Assembly: GCA_937872895.1 (NCBI GenBank)
Contig: CALMUP010000008.1
Coordinates: 289,613-353,612 of the forward strand
From: an uncultured Verrucomicrobiota bacterium
GTDB taxonomy: Bacteria > Verrucomicrobiota > Kiritimatiellia > CAIVKH01
DNA length: 64,000 bases
Direction of reading: 5' to 3'
The number at the start of each line of letters is the position of its first letter. The stretch's first letter is position 1. Below are positions 6,267 through 13,951 of this stretch, piece by piece. The notes under the pieces were generated by a model, which saw only the letters and a list, made by a program, of their open reading frames with translations, was not told where the DNA came from and did no database searches. Position numbers and translations under genes: made by a program.

Positions 6267-8924
6267 ATGACCGAGATACCGAAAAACTACGACCCGAAGG
6301 CGATCGAGGACAAGTGGACCCAGCGCTGGCTGGACGAGAAGACCTTCTCCCGCAAACCCGAGCAGGGGGGGGAACCCTTCACCATCGTGATCCCGCCGCC
6401 GAACGTAACCGGCTTCCTCCACATGGGCCACGCGCTGAACAACACGATCCAGGACATCCTGATCCGCTGGCGCAGCATGCAGGGGCGCAACAGCCTGTGG
6501 GTGCCGGGCACGGACCACGCCGGCATCGCCACCCAGAACGTGGTGGAGCGCGCGCTGAAGAAGGAAGGCAAGGGCCGCCGCGACCTCGGGCGCGAGAAGT
6601 TCGTCGAACGCGTGTGGGAGTGGAAAGAGGAATACGGCGGCACGATCAACCGCCAACTGAAACGCCTCGGCGCGGCCTGCGACTGGGACCGCGAGCGCTT
6701 CACCATGGACGAGGGGTTGAGCAACGCGGTGAAGGAAGTCTTCGTGCGCCTGTACGACAAGGGGCTGATCTACCGCGGCAAGTACATCATCAACTGGTGC
6801 CCGCGCTGCGAGACCGCGCTGTCCGACGAGGAGAGCGAACACCAGAGCGTGCAGGGCAAGCTGTACCACTTCCGCTATCCGGTGAAGGGCCAGCCCGGCC
6901 GGTTCGTGACCGTGGCCACGACGCGTCCGGAAACCTACCTGGGCGACACCGCGGTGGCGGTGAATCCGAAGGACGAACGCTACACCGACCTCGTGGGCAA
7001 ACTGCTGGTGCTGCCGGTGATCGGTCGCGAGATTCCGGTGATCGCCGACGATTTCGTCGATCCGAAATTCGGCACCGGCTGCGTGAAGGTGACCCCGGCG
7101 CACGATCCGAACGACTTCGGCATGGGCCAGCGCCACAACCTGCCGATGATCAACGTGATGACCGACGACGGCCACATGAACGAGGAGGCGGGTCCGTACC
7201 AGGGCATGGAACGCTTCGCCTGCCGCAAGAAGATCATGGACGACATGGCCGCGGCCGGACTGCTCGACAAGGTCGATGAGCATCCGCACGCCGTCGGGCA
7301 TTGCTACCGGTGCCACCAGGTGGTCGAGCCGCGCCTGTCCCCGCAGTGGTTCGTGAAGATGAAACCGCTGGCCGAACCGGCGATCCAGGCCGTGCGCGAT
7401 GGCCGCATCGTGTTCGTGCCCGAGCGCTGGAACAAGGTGTACCTCGAGTGGATGGAGAACATCCGCGACTGGTGCATCTCCCGCCAGATCTGGTGGGGCC
7501 ACCGCATCCCGGTGTTCTACTGCGACGACTGCGGACACCAGTGGGCCGATCGCGGGACGCCGACGAAATGTCCGAAATGCGGCTCGGCGAAGATCCGCCA
7601 GGACGAGGATGTGCTCGACACCTGGTTCTCCTCGTGGCTGTGGCCGTTCAGCGTGTTCGGCTGGCCGGACAGGAACAAGGACCTGTCGTTCTATTACCCG
7701 ACCCACTCGCTGGTGACCGCCTCGGAGATCCTGTTCTTCTGGGTCGCCCGCATGATCATGGCCGGCATGGAGTTCATGGGCGACATCCCGTTCCGCGAGG
7801 TGTACATCCACGGCACGGTACGCGACGACCAGGGCCGCAAGATGAGCAAGAGCCTCGGCAACTCGATCGACCCGCTCGACATCATCCGCGACTACAGCGC
7901 CGACGCGTTGCGCTTCAGCCTGATCATGCTGACCGCCACCGGCCAGGATGTCTATGTCTCGAAGGAGAAGTTCGAGATCGGCCGCAATTTCGGCACGAAG
8001 ATCTGGAATGCCGCCCGCTTCATGCAGATGAGCCTCCAGAAGGAGGGTCTCACCGCGGCCGACATGAAGCTCGATCCGTCGCTCTGGCGTCCGGACGACT
8101 GGCACATCGTCGCCCGCGTGCAGGACGCGGCCAAGGCCGCCGAGGACAACCTGAAACTGTACCGCCTGAACGATTACGCGAAGGTGATGTACGAGTTCAT
8201 GTGGCACGAGTTCTGCGACTGGTATCTGGAGTACGCGAAGGAGTGGTTGTACGGCGAGGACACCGCGCGCCGCCGCGAGGTGCTGCAGATCATGCTGCAC
8301 GTTTTCTCGCGCGCCCTGCGCCTGCTGCACCCGATCATGCCGTACCTGACCGAGGAACTGTGGCTGCTGATGGGCTACGGCGACGGCACCACCAGCATCC
8401 TGCGCGCCGAGTGGCCGCTCGACAACGAGAGCCCGCTGCGCAACCTGGCCGAGCCGTACGTGCAGTATGTCGACGGCAAGCACGAGCTGATCCGCGCCGG
8501 ACGCACCCTGCGCGGCGACTACAACATCAGTCCGGCGCAGAAGATGGACTTCATCTTCAAACCGACCTTCACCGAGGAGGTCGAGCTGTTCCGCCAGGAC
8601 GTGAACGGCATGGCCGCCTTGCTCAAGGCGGGTACGATCACCATCGACCCGGGCTTCACCCCGGCTGGCGCGATGCCGACCACCCTGTGCGCCCGCGGCG
8701 CGATCTACATGTCGATGGCCGGGGTGGACCGCGAGGCGGAGAAGAAACGGCTGGGTGACGAGCTCGCATTGTCCGAGACCAGCCTGACCAAAACCCGGGC
8801 CATGCTGGCCAACGAGAAGTTCATGGCCAAGGCCAAGCCCGAGGTGGTTGAACAGACCCGGGCGAACGAAGCCGGCCTCGTCGAGAAGATCAAGCGGCTG
8901 AAGGCGATGCTCGCGGCGATGTAG
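6267..8924 (+). CDS. valS: Valyl-tRNA synthetase
   Basis: 885 residues from ATG at 6267; the open frame extends upstream through vapC2, but [17 protein letters not shown] is the usual N-terminus. It charges tRNA-Val with valine in the cytoplasm. Class Ia signatures are the HIGH-type motif in [15 protein letters not shown] (about residue 40) and the KMSKS loop [11 protein letters not shown] (about 530). The editing domain carries [15 protein letters not shown], and a zinc-ribbon-like Cys cluster is visible (YCDDCGHQW and KCPKCGS). A short C-terminal coiled coil ends the protein ([16 protein letters not shown] to the end), giving a normal length. No T-box leader is seen in the short 5' region. 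Confidence 0.97.
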   Translation: MTEIPKNYDPKAIEDKWTQRWLDEKTFSRKPEQGGEPFTIVIPPPNVTGFLHMGHALNNTIQDILIRWRSMQGRNSLWVPGTDHAGIATQNVVERALKKEGKGRRDLGREKFVERVWEWKEEYGGTINRQLKRLGAACDWDRERFTMDEGLSNAVKEVFVRLYDKGLIYRGKYIINWCPRCETALSDEESEHQSVQGKLYHFRYPVKGQPGRFVTVATTRPETYLGDTAVAVNPKDERYTDLVGKLLVLPVIGREIPVIADDFVDPKFGTGCVKVTPAHDPNDFGMGQRHNLPMINVMTDDGHMNEEAGPYQGMERFACRKKIMDDMAAAGLLDKVDEHPHAVGHCYRCHQVVEPRLSPQWFVKMKPLAEPAIQAVRDGRIVFVPERWNKVYLEWMENIRDWCISRQIWWGHRIPVFYCDDCGHQWADRGTPTKCPKCGSAKIRQDEDVLDTWFSSWLWPFSVFGWPDRNKDLSFYYPTHSLVTASEILFFWVARMIMAGMEFMGDIPFREVYIHGTVRDDQGRKMSKSLGNSIDPLDIIRDYSADALRFSLIMLTATGQDVYVSKEKFEIGRNFGTKIWNAARFMQMSLQKEGLTAADMKLDPSLWRPDDWHIVARVQDAAKAAEDNLKLYRLNDYAKVMYEFMWHEFCDWYLEYAKEWLYGEDTARRREVLQIMLHVFSRALRLLHPIMPYLTEELWLLMGYGDGTTSILRAEWPLDNESPLRNLAEPYVQYVDGKHELIRAGRTLRGDYNISPAQKMDFIFKPTFTEEVELFRQDVNGMAALLKAGTITIDPGFTPAGAMPTTLCARGAIYMSMAGVDREAEKKRLGDELALSETSLTKTRAMLANEKFMAKAKPEVVEQTRANEAGLVEKIKRLKAMLAAM

Positions 8925-8945
8925 GGAAGAGGCCTCGTTGCAATC

Positions 8946-8975
8946 AAAAAGCCCCGCGTTTCCGCGGGGCTTTCT
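8946..8975. terminator. Bidirectional rho-independent terminator
   Basis: GCCCCGCG (8951-8958), loop TTTC, CGCGGGGC (8963-8970), with AAAAA before and TTTCTT after, so it can serve valS on the plus strand and the redoxin gene on the minus strand. A second inverted repeat, ATCATCGC-CGG-GCGATGAT, follows at about 8981-8999 directly beside the redoxin stop codon. Confidence 0.9.
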
Positions 8976-9001
8976 TCTGCATCATCGCCGGGCGATGATC
9001 G

Positions 9002-9607
9002 TTACTTGTACTTGACGCTGCAGCCGTAGGGCTGGGTGACCGACGTGGCGACCGGTTCACCGGCCAGGGCCGCGTTCAGCGCCGAGCGGACGTAGTTTTC
9101 CGAGGTGGCGATGTCTTCGGCGTCGGTCGACTTCTTGTCGTCGATCGCACCCTGGTAGATCAAGTTGCCCTCGGGATTGATGATGTACATGTGCGGGGTG
9201 ACCTTGGCGTTGTACAACTTGCCGACCGTGCCGTCCTCGTCGATCAGGGTGGCCGTCGAGGCGATGCCCTTCTCCGCGATGGCGGCGTTCCATTCGTCGT
9301 TGCTCATGTAGCCCTGCTTGCCTTCGGCCGAGGAGCAGACGGACAGCCAGACCACGCCCTTGTCGGTGAATTCCTTTTGCAGGCCCTGCATGTTGCCGCC
9401 CGAATAGTGTTTCACCACAAACGGACAGCCGTGGTTGACCCATTCGAGCACGACGAACTTGCCCTTGAAGTCACTCAGGTTGTGCGAGACGCCCTTGGTG
9501 TCGGTCAGGGTGAATTCCGGGGCGGCGGCGCCGATGGCGAGGTCTTCGGCGTAGGAGCCGATTCCGGTCAGCGCGGCGATCAGGGCGGTTGCGATGGCTT
9601 TCTTCAT
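9002..9607 (-). CDS. Secreted thioredoxin-fold redoxin (AhpC/TSA-like)
   Basis: 201 residues with a signal peptide (MKKAIATALIAALTGIGSYA, cleavage near SYA-ED). The thioredoxin-fold domain covers about residues 25-180: APEFTLTDTKGVSHNLSDFKGKFVVLEW, then NHGCPFVVKHY with a single cysteine where thioredoxins have CXXC, then VTPHMYIINPEGNLIYQGAIDD. A conserved-looking second cysteine lies near the C-terminus (YGCSVKY). This pattern fits a periplasmic peroxiredoxin-like subfamily, not a classic thioredoxin. SD GGAGGAATC precedes the ATG. It lies 67 bp downstream of the DsbD-like gene on the same strand, so it may receive electrons from it; that is inference. Confidence 0.88.
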   Translation of the reverse strand: MKKAIATALIAALTGIGSYAEDLAIGAAAPEFTLTDTKGVSHNLSDFKGKFVVLEWVNHGCPFVVKHYSGGNMQGLQKEFTDKGVVWLSVCSSAEGKQGYMSNDEWNAAIAEKGIASTATLIDEDGTVGKLYNAKVTPHMYIINPEGNLIYQGAIDDKKSTDAEDIATSENYVRSALNAALAGEPVATSVTQPYGCSVKYK

Positions 9608-9674
9608 GCTGATTCCTCCGTAGGGGTGGATGGTTCTTGGTTCCGTGGCTTCGACAACATGATCAATCTACCGT

Positions 9675-11783
9675 CTAATTCAGCGAATTCAACGCGTCGG
9701 TGACGATTTTCCGGGTGAGCAGCTCCGGCAGGATGATCGGCTCGGCGGCGGTGCCGTCGTACAGGACATACAAGGGCACGGACTGGCGTCCGTGGCGCGC
9801 GAGTTCGGCGGCGATGACCTCGTTCTCGTCGGTCCAGTCGGCGTAGAGCAAGGCCACGCCCCGGTCGCGGAAGGCCTGCATCATCTCCTCGGTCCGCAGC
9901 ACGGTCAGCTTGTTCACCTGGCAGGTCAGGCACCACTTGGCGGTGAAGTCGATGAAGACCGGTCGGCCCTCGGCGCGCAGGGCGGCCAGGCGCTCCGGCG
10001 AGAATGCCTCCCATTCACCGCCGGTTTCGGGCTCGTTCGCCGCGCGGTGGACATTGCCCAGCGCGGTGGCCGCGCCGAGGGCGATGAAGAGCAGGCCGAC
10101 CGAGCGGCCGATCCAGCGTTGGTGCGACGGGCGGGCGAGCACATCCCATTTCCCCAGCACCCAGGCCCCGATGCCCGCGAACAGGAAGGCGGCGAGGACC
10201 GCGGTCAGGGTGATGCTGTGCACCAGCGCGGAGAGCACCCAGAACAGCCACACCACGGTGGCCAGCAGGAAGAAGCCCATGACCTGCTTCATCGTCTCCA
10301 TCCACGCGCCGGGCCGTGGCAATTTCTTCAGCAGCGCCGGATACCGCGACAGCAGCAGGTAGGGGAACGCCATGCCGAGGGCGAGCGCAGTGAACACGGT
10401 GAACGCGACCACCGGCGGCTGGGTCAGGGCGTACCCGAGCGCGACGCCCATGAACGGCGCGGTGCAGGGCGTGGCAATGACGGTGGCGAGGAAGCCGCTG
10501 AAGAAGGATCCCGACCATCCTTGCTTCTGGGTGACGGAACCTCCCGCGGACGTGAGCGAAAGGCCGAACTCGAAGATGCCGAACAGGTTCAGCGCAAGCA
10601 CGAAAAACACCAGCGACAAGGTGATGAGTGCGGCGGGTGATTGGAGCTGGAAGCCCCAGCCGATGCCCGCGCCGGTGGCGCGCAAGGCGATGAGCAGGCC
10701 GGCGAGGATCCAGAAGGAGACGAGCACACCGGCCGCGAAGACGAGGCCGTGGTGCCAGACGGTGCGCGGATTTTCCCCGGCCTGGTTGACGAAGCCGAGG
10801 ATCTTCAGTGAGATCACCGGAAACACACACGGCATCAGGTTGAGGATCATGCCGCCGAGGAATGCCGACACGATGATGAAGCCGAGCGATCGCGGCACGC
10901 TGGTGGTGGCTGTCGTGGACGCCGCCGCGGGTGTGGCCGTTCCGGTGGCCGGGGTGGAAAACGGAACCGCGATGTCGAGGCCGGTGCGCGACGCATCGCG
11001 CGCAAGCGTGGGTTCGCCGACTAGCACGGCGGTGAAGGTGTCAGGAAGTGGATCCTCCGACACCTCGCGCTTTAGGGAGATCCGAATATTCGCGCCATCG
11101 CGCACCAGCGTCTGTTCGGCTGCGCTGGCCACGATGCCTTTTTCGCGGGAAAACACGTACAGGGAGGACAGGGCTTGGGCGCCGGCCGGGGGTGTCGCGG
11201 TTAGTTCTACGGTGCTATCCGTGGCATGTGCGGCGAAGGTCCAGTCGGTTTCGGTGGCCGGCAGGTTGCCGCGCGCGGCACGGAAGTCATCGGCGCGTCC
11301 GGGATTGATCACCGGCGTTTCGTTGACCGGCAGGGTGATGGTGAATGCGGCCCGTCCGGGCAGGCAGATTTCCTTGCACATCAGCCACGACACGTTCGCG
11401 GCGAGGTCCACCGTGGGCGATGCCAGTTCGGCAGGCGGGGTGATCTCGACCAGCAGCCAGGCGATGCCCTCGTAACCGTAGCTCATCAGCGGCGGCATAG
11501 GCAGGCGTTGCGGGGTGGGCCAGACAATCGGTCCGGCGGAGAAGCCCTCGGGCAGGGTCCAGCGGATTTTCGTCGGCAGCCCGGAATCGCCGTCGTTGAT
11601 CCAATAGGTGTGCCAGTGCTCCTCGTGAATTAGCTTCAGCGCGACCCAGAACGGCTGTCCGGGAGCGATTGCCGAGACCTCTGCCATCAGCTCCGCGGTG
11701 ACGTGCTTGTCCTTTATCGGCGCGGCGTTGACGCCAAGAGCCAACAGCAACAGCGCGCACATACTCAACAGCTTGCGAATCAT
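9675..11783 (-). CDS. dsbD: DsbD/ScsB-type thiol:disulfide interchange protein
   Basis: 702 residues from the third of three adjacent ATG codons (MIRKLL), which best fits the GGAGG at 11791-11795; starts at 11786 or 11789 are equally in frame. It moves electrons from cytoplasmic thioredoxin across the inner membrane to periplasmic thiol proteins. After a signal peptide come a periplasmic immunoglobulin-like DsbD-N domain (about 25-290), a multi-helix CcdA/DsbD membrane domain (about 310-590, with LMPCVFPVISLKIL and ATPCTAPFMGVALG, the two redox-cysteine helices) and a C-terminal thioredoxin domain with WCLTC at about residue 616. The membrane domain is longer than in E. coli DsbD and resembles ScsB. 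The redoxin encoded next is a likely partner. Confidence 0.94.
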   Translation of the reverse strand: MIRKLLSMCALLLLALGVNAAPIKDKHVTAELMAEVSAIAPGQPFWVALKLIHEEHWHTYWINDGDSGLPTKIRWTLPEGFSAGPIVWPTPQRLPMPPLMSYGYEGIAWLLVEITPPAELASPTVDLAANVSWLMCKEICLPGRAAFTITLPVNETPVINPGRADDFRAARGNLPATETDWTFAAHATDSTVELTATPPAGAQALSSLYVFSREKGIVASAAEQTLVRDGANIRISLKREVSEDPLPDTFTAVLVGEPTLARDASRTGLDIAVPFSTPATGTATPAAASTTATTSVPRSLGFIIVSAFLGGMILNLMPCVFPVISLKILGFVNQAGENPRTVWHHGLVFAAGVLVSFWILAGLLIALRATGAGIGWGFQLQSPAALITLSLVFFVLALNLFGIFEFGLSLTSAGGSVTQKQGWSGSFFSGFLATVIATPCTAPFMGVALGYALTQPPVVAFTVFTALALGMAFPYLLLSRYPALLKKLPRPGAWMETMKQVMGFFLLATVVWLFWVLSALVHSITLTAVLAAFLFAGIGAWVLGKWDVLARPSHQRWIGRSVGLLFIALGAATALGNVHRAANEPETGGEWEAFSPERLAALRAEGRPVFIDFTAKWCLTCQVNKLTVLRTEEMMQAFRDRGVALLYADWTDENEVIAAELARHGRQSVPLYVLYDGTAAEPIILPELLTRKIVTDALNSLN

Positions 11784-11873
11784 CATCATGCCTCCAGTGG
11801 ACATCCAACACGGTACCATCGTTCATTCGCGGTGGCCAGCGGCGCGGTTACAGAAATCGATGCGGCGGTCGTT

Positions 11874-12566
11874 TCAGCCGATCGCTGCAGCCACCGGTGC
11901 GCCCGCGGCAAGCAGGGACGCGCGGCTCATGGCGACGAGGTACGGGAATGCGATCACCGGGACCGGGGCGATGCGGCGGGTCAGTTCAATCAAGTTGTCG
12001 GCGCGGATCAGTTGGTCGGTGGCATCGCGTGGCGGGGTCGATGCGGCCAGCACCACCGCGGCCGGGATCAGGCCCTCGGCGGCCAGGGCGCGCAGGGTGA
12101 GCTGGGTATGGTTCAGGGTGCCGAGGTTGTCGCGGGCGACCACGACCGGGGTGGCGCGGAGCGCCTTGATCAGGTCGAGCATGGTTTCCGTCTCGTTCAG
12201 CGGCACGAGCAGGCCGCCCGCACCCTCGATGACCAGCGGATTCCAATCCTTGGACAATCGGTCCACCCGGCTTTCCAGGGATTGGATGGTCACGCGCTGC
12301 CCGGCCTCGCGGGCGGCGAGGTGGGGCGAGGTGGGCAGGGGAAGGCGGACCATGGTCAGGTCGGCATGTTGCGCGGCCGTGGGGGCGGGGTCGTACCAGC
12401 CTTCGCACCAGGTCGCATCGTCGTCGCCGTTCACCGCGCCGGTCTGCACCGGCTTGACCGACATGGCGTTCTCGCCGCGGGCGCGCAGGGCGAGGGTCAG
12501 GGCGGCGGTGACCACGGTCTTGCCGACCCCGGTGTCGGTGCCGGTGATGAAGAAACGCCGGTTCAT
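11874..12566 (-). CDS. bioD: Dethiobiotin synthetase
   Basis: 230 residues from ATG at 12566 (MNRRFFITGTDTGVGKT). It closes the ureido ring of dethiobiotin from 7,8-diaminopelargonate, CO2 and ATP. Visible motifs are the P-loop GTDTGVGKT, the KPVQTGAV segment with the catalytic lysine, VIEGAGGLLVPL, and LGTLNHTQLTLRAL. The start overlaps the stop of the VanZ-like gene (ATGA), so it is translationally coupled to a gene with no known link to biotin. No other bio genes are in the window. The end of the gene is 90 bp from the dsbD start. Confidence 0.95.
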   Translation of the reverse strand: MNRRFFITGTDTGVGKTVVTAALTLALRARGENAMSVKPVQTGAVNGDDDATWCEGWYDPAPTAAQHADLTMVRLPLPTSPHLAAREAGQRVTIQSLESRVDRLSKDWNPLVIEGAGGLLVPLNETETMLDLIKALRATPVVVARDNLGTLNHTQLTLRALAAEGLIPAAVVLAASTPPRDATDQLIRADNLIELTRRIAPVPVIAFPYLVAMSRASLLAAGAPVAAAIG

Positions 12567-12946
12567 GCCGGCACGCCTCCGCGGCGGCGCATGGCGAAGA
12601 CGCTGGCCGCGCCGACCGTGTCGGCCACCCAGTCGAGCACATCGGGCGAACGCCCGGGCACCGAACGCTGGTGCCATTCATCGATCGCGCCGTAGGTCGA
12701 GGCGCTGATGAACGCGATCAGCGCCGCCCGGTGCCACGGCACCCGTGAAAACAGCAAGGCCAGGCCGATCGCCCACGCCAGCACCGCGAACAACAGGGCA
12801 TGCACCAGCTTGTCGACGTGGGGCGGCATCCACCACGCGCCCGGTTCCGGCACATCGGAGCGGCTGCTCAACCCGAAGATCAGCAAGGCCCAGGCGACGG
12901 CCAGCGACCACCAGAAGCCCGGCCGGGTCATCCAGCGGCGGATCAT
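12563..12946 (-). CDS. VanZ-like membrane protein
   Basis: 127 residues. Three or four hydrophobic segments are visible (FWWSLAVAWALLIFGLSS; LVHALLFAVLAWAIGLALLF; AALIAFISASTYGAID). The VanZ signature follows: DEWHQRSVPGRSPDVLDWVADTVGA. The family is found near cell-envelope genes; its founder contributes to teicoplanin resistance, but its biochemical role is not established. It overlaps the upstream pseudopilin gene and downstream bioD by 4 bp each, so it is embedded in a coupled operon. Confidence 0.85.
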   Translation of the reverse strand: MIRRWMTRPGFWWSLAVAWALLIFGLSSRSDVPEPGAWWMPPHVDKLVHALLFAVLAWAIGLALLFSRVPWHRAALIAFISASTYGAIDEWHQRSVPGRSPDVLDWVADTVGAASVFAMRRRGGVPA

Positions 12947-13308
12947 GGCGCAGTGGCTCCCTGCAGGCAGAAGACGAGGCGGCGTTCCGTTCCGGCGCGC
13001 AGGGTGAAAACCTGCCAGTCGGGAACCTGTCCGTCGGCATCGCGGGTGATGGTCTCGCGTTCCGCGGCGGCCGCGTGCTGCGGCGGATCATCCACGATGA
13101 TGCCGAACGCCTCGGCCTGCAACCATTCGGCCTGGAGCAGGGCGTTGCGGTAGAACGCGCCGGCCACCGACGCGGAGCGCGCGGTCAGGATGGCGGTGCT
13201 GGCGGAGGCGACCAGCAGGGCGGTCAGGGCCACGGCGACGAGCACCTCGACGAGGCTGAAGCCCGCCGCCGCGCGGTCACAGGTCGGAACTGGAGATGTC
13301 CGCGGCAT
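12943..13308 (-). CDS. Minor type II pseudopilin-like protein
   Basis: 121 residues if it starts at ATG 13308 (MPRTSPVPTCDRAAAG before the cleavage site); ATG 13320 is an alternative. The class III prepilin signature G^FSLVEVLVAVALTALLVASAS is clear, so it should be cut by a prepilin peptidase and N-methylated. After the hydrophobic helix comes a short globular part (about 90 residues) in the size range of GspI/GspH-type minor pseudopilins. Type cannot be assigned with confidence. The start overlaps the end of the GspG-like gene by about 32 bp, and the stop overlaps the VanZ-like start by 4 bp. Confidence 0.8.
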   Translation of the reverse strand: MPRTSPVPTCDRAAAGFSLVEVLVAVALTALLVASASTAILTARSASVAGAFYRNALLQAEWLQAEAFGIIVDDPPQHAAAAERETITRDADGQVPDWQVFTLRAGTERRLVFCLQGATAP

Positions 13309-13741
13309 CGTTTTCGCCATTCGGCTGTCCGTCGCTGCCATAACTGATGATCTCGAAGGTCTCCCCGCGGCGGCCCGGCACGAGGTAGATGAAGTCGTTG
13401 TTCCAGCCATCGCGCGGCAGCGTCCTGGTGTCGAGGTAGCCATCGGCCGGATAGGTCGCGGGCACCGGCGGCACGGTCGGTTTCTCGATCAGCGCGGCCA
13501 GGCCCTGGGCGAGGCTGGGGGGCGTGCCGTGGTCGGTGCGGTAGAGGTTCACCGCCGTTTTCATCGCGCGCAACTGGGTGCGGGTCGCGGCGATCTTCGC
13601 CTCGGCCGGTTTGCCGACGATGTTCACCGCGACCACGCCGGCGAGGATCGAGATGATGGCGAGCACGACGAGAACTTCGATCAGGGTGAACCCGCGCGTT
13701 GCCTTGCGGGTACGAGGTTTGCTAGCATGGTGATCTTTCAT
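13277..13741 (-). CDS. gspG: Major type II pseudopilin (GspG-like)
   Basis: 154 residues from ATG 13741 (MKDHHASK); a start 21 bp upstream at 13762 (MGDTATAMKDHH) is in frame. The prepilin leader ends at G before FTLIEVLVVLAIISILAGVVAV. The rest is strongly GspG-like: KIAATRTQLRAMKTAVNLYRTDHGTPPSLAQGLAALIEKP, then DGWNNDFIYLVPG, and a C-terminal calcium-loop-like SDGQPNGENDAADI. GspG forms the shaft of the type II secretion pseudopilus. Only this gene and one minor pseudopilin are here; no GspD, GspE or GspF is in the window. A promoter with its -10 9 nt before the 13741 ATG suggests a leaderless operon start. Confidence 0.9.
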   Translation of the reverse strand: MKDHHASKPRTRKATRGFTLIEVLVVLAIISILAGVVAVNIVGKPAEAKIAATRTQLRAMKTAVNLYRTDHGTPPSLAQGLAALIEKPTVPPVPATYPADGYLDTRTLPRDGWNNDFIYLVPGRRGETFEIISYGSDGQPNGENDAADISSSDL

Positions 13742-13750
13742 GGCCGTTGC

Positions 13751-13779
13751 AGTATCACCCATGCCCTGTTGCCTGTCAT
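13751..13779 (-). promoter_or_regulatory. Promoter of the gspG-to-redoxin operon, leaderless geometry
   Basis: On the minus strand: -35 ATGACA (13774-13779), 17-bp spacer, -10 GATACT (13751-13756), then 9 nt to the ATG at 13741. Transcription would start 1-3 nt before the ATG. No SD precedes it. Confidence 0.5.
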
Positions 13780-13843
13780 CTGTTTTTGCTCATGGTCCCG
13801 CATATCGGACGCGCTTCCGGCTCATCGACCCGCTCCCCGTCGC

Positions 13844-13914
13844 GGCTCGGCCGGAGCCTCGCCCTCCCGTGGGTCGACCGAATACAGCTGGGTGGGCGAA
13901 GCTCCCGCCGAGCC
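13844..13914. repeat. Extragenic inverted repeat, 25-bp arms
   Basis: Arm 1 (13844-13868, starting GGCTCGGCCGGAGCCTCGCC) and the reverse complement of arm 2 (13890-13914, starting GGCTCGGCGGGAGCTTCGCC) match at 22 of 25 positions, with a 21-bp loop. It sits in the gap between the divergent gspG operon and dinG. In translation it yields GSAGASPS/GEAPAEP-type strings that I recall from spurious ORFs in planctomycete and verrucomicrobial genomes. Confidence 0.75.
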
Positions 13915-13951
13915 GGGGTTTTGGAAACGACGTTGTTCCCGGAGAGCCCGG

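Noticed and set aside
6237-8483. Minus-strand 748-codon frame opposite valS
   Set aside because: Same cause: GC-rich antisense frame. Composition is biased, and valS on the plus strand explains the sequence fully.
13190-13951. N-terminal extension of dinG
   Set aside because: The frame is open, but it runs through antisense pseudopilin genes and the 13844-13914 inverted repeat. The ATG at 13952 has an SD and gives the normal DinG start.
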